Shown: positions 1 to 7,500 of the stretch, in pieces
Layout of the letters: each line of letters starts with the position of its first letter
Position numbering within the stretch: the first letter of the stretch is position 1
Source of the DNA: JBAWVR01 sp037147155
GTDB taxonomy: Bacteria; Patescibacteriota; Minisyncoccia; Phycocordibacterales; GWA1-40-21
Reading direction: 5' to 3'
Length of the DNA: 13,816 bases
NCBI GenBank assembly: GCA_037147155.1
Contig: JBAWVR010000024.1
Location: 1-13,816 of the forward strand
Position numbers and translations under genes: made by a program
The notes under the pieces: generated by a model
What the model was told of the DNA's origin: nothing
Database searches by the model: none
Seen by the model: the letters and a program-made list of their open reading frames with translations, nothing else

Positions 1-683
1 CCGTAATAGGTAAGGCCATAAACTATATCATTAACTAAAGTTAAATTCCCACGGGGAGTATATCCATCACCAGACACTCCGCCAAAATTATAAAGTCTAG
101 TATAGGGGGTAGTAGAGGCCATATCATATTCATACAGCACCCCTTTATTGTACGTTCCACCACCGTAAGCTAAACCATAAAATTTATTATTATAAACTAT
201 CAAAGCACCACCTTCCGGTCCGCTACCTACAGTTGAATTGAAGGTATGTAAAACAGAATAAGGAGTACTGGAGCACATATCATACTCGAACATGACTCCA
301 AGATTGCTGGCACCTCCGGTTTTTGTCACGCCATAAAATTTTCCGTCTTTTTCAACTAGGTTGCCCCACGGCGCACTACCTGTAGCTGAAGAACTAAAAC
401 TCATCAGCTTTGTGTAAGCTGAAGTCGAAAGATCATACTCGTATATAACTCCTTTATTAGCAGTACCACCTGCTCGAGTCATACCATACAATTTACCATT
501 ATAAACAATTGGAGTATTGGCCGAATTATATCCATCAGAAGTTCCACCAGCAAAGTTATGCAAAACTGTATATGTCGGAATCTCCATCGCTGGTACCAAA
601 GAGTAAACACCGATAAAAACAAACACCGTCATGAGTACGAAAGCCAGGGCATCTCTAGGTTTATTTTTAATATAATCTAGCAT
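1..683 (-). CDS. GloVer-type repeat surface protein, partial (C-terminus off the window)
   Basis: The reading frame is open from an ATG at 683 to the window edge, giving 227 visible residues. Residues 1-12 are charged, and residues 13-30 are a hydrophobic stretch that could be a membrane anchor or signal peptide. From residue 38 the protein is a tandem array of units of about 52 residues (38-89, 90-141, 142-193, 194 onward). Each unit has the pattern Y-T-x-L-x-x-F, then G-K-x-Y-G, then GG-x-x-N-K-G-V, then EYD. This matches the Gloeobacter/Verrucomicrobia (GloVer) repeat family, which is thought to form beta-propellers in exported proteins; no enzymatic function is established. The start is supported by an extended -10 box that ends 8 nt upstream. 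The gene lies downstream of ndk but is separated from it by a strong terminator, so it is its own transcription unit. Recognition of the repeat is by eye. Confidence 0.8.
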   Translation of the reverse strand, partial: MLDYIKNKPRDALAFVLMTVFVFIGVYSLVPAMEIPTYTVLHNFAGGTSDGYNSANTPIVYNGKLYGMTRAGGTANKGVIYEYDLSTSAYTKLMSFSSSATGSAPWGNLVEKDGKFYGVTKTGGASNLGVMFEYDMCSSTPYSVLHTFNSTVGSGPEGGALIVYNNKFYGLAYGGGTYNKGVLYEYDMASTTPYTRLYNFGGVSGDGYTPRGNLTLVNDIVYGLTYY

Positions 684-691
684 TCATAGTA

Positions 692-700
692 ATTATAACA
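692..700 (-). promoter_or_regulatory. Extended -10 promoter of the GloVer-repeat gene
   Basis: On the minus strand a perfect TATAAT lies at 697-692, preceded by TGT, which makes an extended -10 element (TGn-TATAAT). No good -35 is visible at the usual distance. The -10 ends 8 nt before the ATG at 683, so transcription should begin within about 2 nt of the start codon, and the message is probably leaderless. This is inference from spacing. Confidence 0.6.
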
Positions 701-722
701 TGAACAATAAAAACGTAAAAAC

Positions 723-767
723 AAAAGCGCTCCTTTTTGACTAATTTAGTCAAAAAGGAGCGCTTTT
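723..767 (-). terminator. Intrinsic terminator after ndk
   Basis: A perfect 21-bp inverted repeat (723-743 with 747-767) closes a 3-nt loop. It lies 10 nt after the ndk stop. On the minus strand it is followed by a T-rich run (TTTTGTTTTTACG), as expected for a Rho-independent terminator of the upstream operon. It also separates ndk from the promoter of the next gene. Confidence 0.88.
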
Positions 768-777
768 CATATCTATT

Positions 778-1389
778 TTATTCGAGAATTCCATCCAAAT
801 TCACGTCGTATATTATAGCCTCCTGAATATGACGATATTTGATTATTTCTTCGGATTTAAACCACAAGGCAATCTCCTTTTCCGCCTCATCTGTTGTACC
901 GGAAGCATGAATCAAATTGCGAATACAACGACCATCAGCGTCAGACATAGCATAAGAGTCGAGCACAAAGTCCCCACGAATAGTACCAACGTCAGACATG
1001 AGTGGCTCAGTACTACCTACCAATTTTCGCACCAAGGCTACTGAGTGAGCACCTTCCAAAATTATTGGAATCACCGGACCAGAAGACATATATTTCTTCA
1101 AACGTTCCAAAACATGTTTGCTTGATTCAATAGGATCAGTATACGGAGGAGTCAAACCCTTGGCCAAATAACCTTTGATGGTTTTTTCACCAGTTTTTCT
1201 CATCCATTCTGGATCAGTGGTATAGTGTTTCTCCACCATTTCCGGACTTGGCACAATCATTTTTAGGGCAATCATTTTCAAACCGACTTTTTCAAATCTC
1301 TGAATTATATCTCCAACCAAATTCCTCTGTACTGTATCAGGCTTCAAGATTACAAATGTTCTCTCCTGCTTTGGGTGTGTGTTTGTCAT
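778..1389 (-). CDS. ndk: Nucleoside diphosphate kinase, long form
   Basis: This enzyme moves the gamma-phosphate of ATP onto other (d)NDPs through a phosphohistidine and so balances the cytosolic NTP and dNTP pools. The N-terminal segment reads ERTFVILKPD, with the nucleotide-contacting lysine at K16. The core strand reads SGPVIPIILEG (103-113), followed by GTIRGD (135-140) and the catalytic box NLIHASGTTDE with active-site His161. The protein has 203 residues, against about 140 for the usual family. The extra length comes from about 30 residues inserted between Y56 and the SGP strand, about 10 before the catalytic box, and a C-terminal tail of about 20. The catalytic residues are intact, so activity is expected. 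It is the last gene of the minus-strand run, 31 nt after the ATPase gene, and is followed by a strong terminator. No Shine-Dalgarno sequence is visible. Confidence 0.95.
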   Translation of the reverse strand: MTNTHPKQERTFVILKPDTVQRNLVGDIIQRFEKVGLKMIALKMIVPSPEMVEKHYTTDPEWMRKTGEKTIKGYLAKGLTPPYTDPIESSKHVLERLKKYMSSGPVIPIILEGAHSVALVRKLVGSTEPLMSDVGTIRGDFVLDSYAMSDADGRCIRNLIHASGTTDEAEKEIALWFKSEEIIKYRHIQEAIIYDVNLDGILE

Positions 1390-1420
1390 ATGTTTATTTT
1401 GTCTGAATATTTTCTAATTT

Positions 1421-4228
1421 TTATAGTAACAAATCGTCATCTTCTATCACTGGCTCTTTCCGATACTTCTTCATAATTGCTTCTTCGACTTCTGCACGGT
1501 CTCCACCATATTTTAGATAAGACAATTCTTTTAATTTTTCTACTATAGTCTTGTCGCCCTTTGGTGGTGGCATAGCCTCCATACTAAATGGTGTAGTTGG
1601 CCGGCCGTGAGACAACATTCTAATATAGGCGTTAAAGTTGTCGATATTCATAATATCCTTAGCACTAAAAGTTGGAGCAAACTGTTTTTCCAAGAACTCT
1701 GCATCCTCAGAACCAACACGGAAAGCGGCAATCGAACCAACGTTACCAAAGACAGCATCTTTAATATTATCTGGCAATTGACCAATAAATTGGTGGGCAA
1801 TATTTAGTGATAATTTATATTTACGTGCTTCGGACAAAATCTGAGAAATAGAATCAGTGGTAATATTTTGGAACTCATCAATGTAGAGATAGAACGGTGG
1901 CATGTCCTTTCCAAAAGAATCAACACGTGACAAGGCAGACATCAAGAATTTACCAACAATAATGAGACCAATCAAGTTTGAGTTAATATCTCCTAAGCGC
2001 CCCTTGGACAGGTTCACTAAAAGAATCTTTTTCTTGTCCATAATTTCACGGAAATTGAAAGTAGATCTCTCCTGCGCTATGATCGGACGCATGATTTCGT
2101 TGGACAAGAAGACGTCAAACTTGGAAGTAATGTAGGGAACAATGTTAGCTAACGACGCTTCTCCACCAGCCTTCTCCGCCACTTCGCGCCAGAACTGCAC
2201 CACGATAGGATTTTTACAACGGTTAAGTTTTAATTCACGAAAAGCTTTATTAGCCATCACCCGAGAGACATCCAAAAGAGTATTGCCGGATTCTGGGTCT
2301 TCAATAACCAACATCACAGCATTACGGAAATATTGTTCAAACATTGGACCGCCGGCCGTCTTCATATCAAACAGTTTATTGAAGATAGACAACATTTCGT
2401 TTACCACAAAAGTCTTTTGCTCAGGAAAACGGACATCATATTCGAGCATATTGAGAGCCATCGGACGAGTGGTGTAAGCCGGGTCAAAATAAATAACATC
2501 TTCATAGCGCTCCTTTGGTATAGTCGAGAGAACGGTTTGAATATCACTACCGTGGGGGTCAATCATACAAACACCATCACCATTGGCGATATCTTGAGCA
2601 ATCATGTTCAACATGATTGTGGTTTTACCAGTACCGGTTTGACCAATAGTATACAAGTGACGTAAACGATCTTCTTTGGCGAAGTGAATTTCCTTGGACA
2701 CTCCACGGAATTTGTTCACACCCAATAATACTCCTTCCATTCCAATATCCATTGGTGCTGGAGCGGTAATAGCTTTGTTTTGCTTAAGAAATGGCGTAGC
2801 ATCACGGCTAAAGCGTGGCCAGTGCAGTATAGTCGACAATTCTTTAATGTTGAGAGGAATAATATTCTTTTCATCAAACAAACGGAAAGAAAAATCGTTT
2901 AAGCATTCATCCATTTCCGCAGGACTCATTTTGGCAAATTTAAACTTATTACCAAAAGTATTTTCAAATTGGTTGAAAGAAGATTGAATATCACTTAATA
3001 TTGATTTGGCGTTAGTTTCATTTTCAGCTGATACCACCAAGCGAATATTCGTCTCCACCGTCGGAGAACCAGCCTTGGTTCTAAAAGACTTAATAATATC
3101 TTCATCCACAACATCTTTCTTTTCTTCTTTTGGACCTTCACCAATTTTGGTTATTTCTTTGGCTACCATACTAGCCCCCTCCTTAATCATTCCTCCCCAC
3201 ACAGATAAAATTGAGGTCTCAAATTTTATTGCTTCCTTTAGTTTTGTACCCTTAGCAACTTCATTCAAAGCCTCCTGATATAATTTTGTATATTTATCAC
3301 CGCAAGGTCTAAAGACAATCTGAAAGGCCGCACCTTGTCCCTCTTTTTTAATCTTAGAGAAAGTGTTGATCAAGACTGACAATGGATCATGCTCAAAGGT
3401 ATCATAAGTTTTGATGGCGTAAATATGCTCTTTTTCTAGAGAAACATTGGAGGCTAAAGATACACCTTTGGTATTGAAAATATTGTAATCGTTATTCTGC
3501 TCAATCAGTCGAGCACCGGGGAAAATCGACAGAACTTGTTTTTCAAACATGACAGCCAAACTTTGTGGAACAGAGGCGTAGAAAACCAACTCTTCAGTAT
3601 CAGTCGGGTTGGCCACTTCCAGTACCATGTATTTGGCTTCGTTCTGATGATCGTTGGAAACCAAAGACGACATACCCGCATAAAACTGTTCCATACCAGA
3701 AATAATTTCTGAAATCTTTTTGTTCTTCTCTTCCTCATCCGTCATTTGTGGAAAAATCACTTCGAACAAAACCATTTTCAAAGCTTGAGCTTCGGGAGTT
3801 TTTTCTTTCAAATCAACAATAGTAAAACCAGCTTTGACATACTGAACCAAAAAGCGATGAAAATCATCATAAAGATGATGATCATCTGTCTTGTCCACTA
3901 TTTCCAAAGCGCGGCGAAGACCGTGCTCACGCAATATGGTAATGAGCTCACCCATCTTTTCATCATGCTCTTCTGGCGCTAGGTTTAATACAATAGCCTC
4001 AGACTCAGCTTTTGGAGCCGAGGCATCAGGGTGTAAAACTGATTCAACAGGCGTAGCTGCATACGACTTCAGTTGGTCACTAATCACCTTTTCACGTTCG
4101 GTAGCTAGACCCTTTTCAGACATTTCTTTTTCATGACGTAAAACTTCTCCACGCAGAAATTCTAATTCCTCCTGTGGTGAGGAAAACTTTTTTCCAGCTA
4201 GTTGAGATTCGAAATTTTCAATTGCCAT
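1421..4228 (-). CDS. VirD4/TraG-type P-loop ATPase (type IV secretion-like, HerA/FtsK superfamily)
   Basis: This 935-residue protein has a C-terminal motor domain (about residues 500-900). The Walker A motif is GQTGTGKTT with Lys535. The segment MIDPHGSD follows, as in TraG/VirD4 and HerA relatives. The Walker B motif is LYIDEF with Asp784 and Glu785, and the sensor-like AHQF has Gln813. The N-terminal half (about 1-480) is a mixed alpha/beta region rich in charged residues; I could not assign it, and no transmembrane segment is obvious. In this superfamily, ATP hydrolysis drives DNA or protein translocation, usually as a hexamer at the membrane. VirB4, VirB6, relaxase or pilin genes are not visible in the window, so a conjugation role is not shown. 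The gene starts 24 nt after the 96-residue gene and precedes ndk. The start at 4228 has no clear Shine-Dalgarno. Confidence 0.85.
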   Translation of the reverse strand: MAIENFESQLAGKKFSSPQEELEFLRGEVLRHEKEMSEKGLATEREKVISDQLKSYAATPVESVLHPDASAPKAESEAIVLNLAPEEHDEKMGELITILREHGLRRALEIVDKTDDHHLYDDFHRFLVQYVKAGFTIVDLKEKTPEAQALKMVLFEVIFPQMTDEEEKNKKISEIISGMEQFYAGMSSLVSNDHQNEAKYMVLEVANPTDTEELVFYASVPQSLAVMFEKQVLSIFPGARLIEQNNDYNIFNTKGVSLASNVSLEKEHIYAIKTYDTFEHDPLSVLINTFSKIKKEGQGAAFQIVFRPCGDKYTKLYQEALNEVAKGTKLKEAIKFETSILSVWGGMIKEGASMVAKEITKIGEGPKEEKKDVVDEDIIKSFRTKAGSPTVETNIRLVVSAENETNAKSILSDIQSSFNQFENTFGNKFKFAKMSPAEMDECLNDFSFRLFDEKNIIPLNIKELSTILHWPRFSRDATPFLKQNKAITAPAPMDIGMEGVLLGVNKFRGVSKEIHFAKEDRLRHLYTIGQTGTGKTTIMLNMIAQDIANGDGVCMIDPHGSDIQTVLSTIPKERYEDVIYFDPAYTTRPMALNMLEYDVRFPEQKTFVVNEMLSIFNKLFDMKTAGGPMFEQYFRNAVMLVIEDPESGNTLLDVSRVMANKAFRELKLNRCKNPIVVQFWREVAEKAGGEASLANIVPYITSKFDVFLSNEIMRPIIAQERSTFNFREIMDKKKILLVNLSKGRLGDINSNLIGLIIVGKFLMSALSRVDSFGKDMPPFYLYIDEFQNITTDSISQILSEARKYKLSLNIAHQFIGQLPDNIKDAVFGNVGSIAAFRVGSEDAEFLEKQFAPTFSAKDIMNIDNFNAYIRMLSHGRPTTPFSMEAMPPPKGDKTIVEKLKELSYLKYGGDRAEVEEAIMKKYRKEPVIEDDDLLL

Positions 4229-4252
4229 ACTAGGTTTGATTATACCTTACTT

Positions 4253-4543
4253 CTAATTATTCCCCAAAAGCTGTTTGCGGACTTCACTAATTTTTACCGA
4301 CTTAATCATTTCTTTTTCTTTGATATTTATTTTATTTAGTGCCCCGACTAAATCATTGAGATTGCCCAGATAGTTTTCTTCCAAATCTGCGCTCATACCT
4401 AAATAGTCAGCCACCTCATCCAAGAAGTCACCGGTCGACATAAACAAATTATTAATGACAGTCATAGCGTCTTCAGTCTGACCATCACGTAATAGTCTTT
4501 TTATTTCTTGAAAAACTATGTCTTCTTTTTTATTGTTAAGCAT
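4253..4543 (-). CDS. Small acidic helical protein of unknown function
   Basis: This 96-residue protein has no domain I recognise. The sequence alternates charged and hydrophobic residues, consistent with three or four helices. The middle (about residues 30-66) is acidic, with GDFLDEVADYLGM as a recognisable piece, and the last 25 residues are basic. No cysteine pair, signal peptide or membrane segment is seen. It lies in the gap between the 1645-residue protein (39 nt away) and the ATPase (24 nt away), in the same direction. A role as a small partner or adaptor of one of them is plausible but rests only on position. It ends in TAG; every other complete operon gene in the window ends in TAA. 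Confidence 0.7.
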   Translation of the reverse strand: MLNNKKEDIVFQEIKRLLRDGQTEDAMTVINNLFMSTGDFLDEVADYLGMSADLEENYLGNLNDLVGALNKINIKEKEMIKSVKISEVRKQLLGNN

Positions 4544-4582
4544 TTTTTGTTTTAATTAGGCCGTGTTCCGAATTTGAATTAT

Positions 4583-7500
4583 TTATCTTACAATTTTCCA
4601 CCACTTTCCATTTTGATCAACGGAAAGTAAGTTTCCGTTTTTATCTTTAGTGATTTCAGCATATGGTCTATCATATAATTTTGCACCGTACATGTCAGTA
4701 ACATAATGAACAACCTCATCATCTAGCGTCTCAGTCAAATCATATTGCCCTAAACCAAGTGGTTTTAAAATATGCTCATTCTCTTTTTCTTCTTTTTCAA
4801 TTTTTTCTCTATGTATTTCATACCACTCACCATCTACAGCACTGAGACCAAACAATCCATCGTGAGTCAAATCTAATTTTTCAAAACTATGTCCTGACAA
4901 AAGTTTTTTACCACGTATATCAGTGATAAAGTGTAAAACTTTACCATCAACTGTCTCTGTTCGATCGTACATACCATGGCCCAAGTTTGGAATAGTCTCC
5001 AACTTATATTCTGGTGAAGGAATTGATTGATCAGTTGTTTCCACCATATCGATTAGCTCGCCATTTGTTTTATCTATGGAATATATTCTATCGTCTTTTC
5101 CATCTCCAAAAATACCAAATATCTCTTCGCCATTAGAAACGAGATCGTCATATTCATAGTCAGAAACAGTTTGACCATCTTTGTTTATCAGGAGATAAGA
5201 AAGTTTATCATCGTGTTGAACGGTTTTGCGCAATAGACCATCACCTAGGTCTAAAGTATCATTCATTGAATACTTCTTGTTGCGATCGGGTGAGTATTTT
5301 TCTATTGGTTCACTAGCAACTTTTACTTCTGGTGTTATTACTTCTTCTTTAGACTCAGGAACTTCCTCCTTTCCTTTTGTTGCTTCGGCCTTAGTAACAA
5401 CCTTAGGTTCTCTGGACAAATCGCCTGCATCTCTATCATTTTCAAGTGGATTATATTCAGGTTCTTCTTCAGTTTTTACAACTGGAGCTGTTGGCACTAC
5501 CTCAGGGGCGGCAGGAGCCTTTTTGCTTTCAGGAACTGCTTTGGCAGGCTTACCCACTTCTGTATCCTTGGCACGGCCATCAGCCAATTCTAAAGGATTA
5601 CCGGTCTTCGGATCCAAAATATACCAGTTATCATTTTTCTTGCCATCTTTATCATATACTCTACCAATCAAGCGTCCTTCAGAATCTTTAGCCAAACGTT
5701 CATATTTTTCACTAGAAATTTTCTTGCCATCTTTATCAACTAGATAGTGAACCTCATTGGCACCGCCAACCATTTTCTCATCAAATAGCCCGTCTCCTAA
5801 ATCAACTAATTCCTCCTCTTCATAACTTGTCGGTGCGCCGGTATCAAGTGGAGAATATTCTGTCTCCGCTTCTTCTTCTGGTTTTACTGACTTAGCTTTA
5901 CCCTTACCTTTTGTGGCTGTTTTTTTGGTCGGAGATGTAGCTGGTGTACCCGGAGTTTTTGGAGTCTTGGGAGTTTTTGTTGCTCCAGGAGTCTTAGGGG
6001 ATCTTGGGGTTTTGGAGGTTTTACCTCCATCAGTTCCTTCATCTCCTTCTTCATCATCATCTTCCCCTTCTTCAGGCTCTTCTGCTTGCACCGGCCCAGC
6101 AAAAGCTGACAATTGGCCAAACAGACTGGTCAAAGCTAATCTCTTAACCACGTCTTTTTCTGTAGCAATATGATCAGAAATAATTTCCAAAATATTTCTT
6201 GTCATCCCACGAGCAATATTTCCATTCAATTCTTTTTCAAGTGAAATGATTTCTTTCAAAGGTTCAAGCAATTTATTCCAATCAGATTCGGCAGAAAAGA
6301 TCTTCTCCATTGAACTCTTCAAATATTTTTCTGATTCTTCTTTCATCATATCCTCCACCTCGCGCTCAGAAAAAATACTAGCCAATAGTTCATTGCGACC
6401 TTGTTCATACTTACTCTCAATTTTAGAAACGGAATCAAGGCTTGGGTTTAATTCACTAGCATTGTCCCCAAGAATTCTATTTAGAACGTTATCGAAAGAA
6501 CGGTGACCAGAACGATCCCAGATTTTTACCTTACTATTTCCTGCCCAATCAACCAAATTCTTTACCTGTTCACTAACTTTAGAAGCAGCATTAGCCACAC
6601 CAGACATCATCGAAGCCCAAATACCTGGACCAAAATTCTTTCTGGTTTTATTCTTGGCATCAAAGCCAGGCTCTCCGGCCTCCACTCTAGTTAGATTATC
6701 GCGGACAGATCCATGTGGAGCAATCTTACTTGCCTCCAAAGTACGAACACCGAAGGCATCCTTGATTCCCGCTCTTTCTTCTTCGAACTCTTTAGCCATA
6801 GTCTCATTGGCAAATCTATTATGAGCCTTCCAAGTAGCACGTGAAGTGTTGTAGGCCAAGTCTGCCAAAGATTCTACGTCAACTCCATAATTCTTTTTTA
6901 ATTGATAGCGACGGTACCAATAAGCAGGACTATTCCACAACGCAAAGACGCCAAGACCAGTACTACCATGTTTCTGTTTTTTCAAAATCTCAGTTATCGC
7001 CTTCAGATCAGCATCGTCGTATTTGCCCTTAATCTTATCAATAGCCACACCTGTGATTGATGAGAGTTTAGCCTCAGCTATTTTTATACCCTTTCTCGCA
7101 GACTGCAATCTCTCAACAGAACTGTACATCTTTAATATTTTTTCCGGCTCGTTTATAGCCAATTCCATCAATTTACTATCGATTTGGGCAAATTTACTAT
7201 CAGAAAAACTTCCGAGCTTTTCTCTCATGACTGTCATCACCTCTTTTGACAAAAGATTTTTCTTAACGAAAATCTCGTGATATTTTTTCAACATTCCTTC
7301 GGTCTTGTCAGCATCCTTAAAGACCTCCTCAAAAACATCACCACCCAATTCTCGTAGAAATTCACCAAAGGCTTTATTTTTTAGAGCTTTACTAACGTCA
7401 TATTTTGCAGCGCTGAGATCTGCCAAAGTTAGAGGGTCTTTTTCTACTTCCTTAATAGATGGTTTACTGCCAGGAATTGGTGGCGGCTTTGGACCAGTTC

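Noticed and set aside
2142..2665. Two overlapping plus-strand frames inside the ATPase gene
   Set aside because: They are antisense to the conserved P-loop domain, and neither has a recognisable motif or start signal.
5226..5747. 173-codon plus-strand frame
   Set aside because: It is antisense to the giant protein, Ser/Gly-rich as expected from the complement of acidic and Pro-rich codons, with no ribosome site.
5913..6095. Short tandem DNA repeat, considered as CRISPR or a minisatellite
   Set aside because: The repetition follows the Lys-Thr-Pro codons; there are no regular repeat-spacer units.
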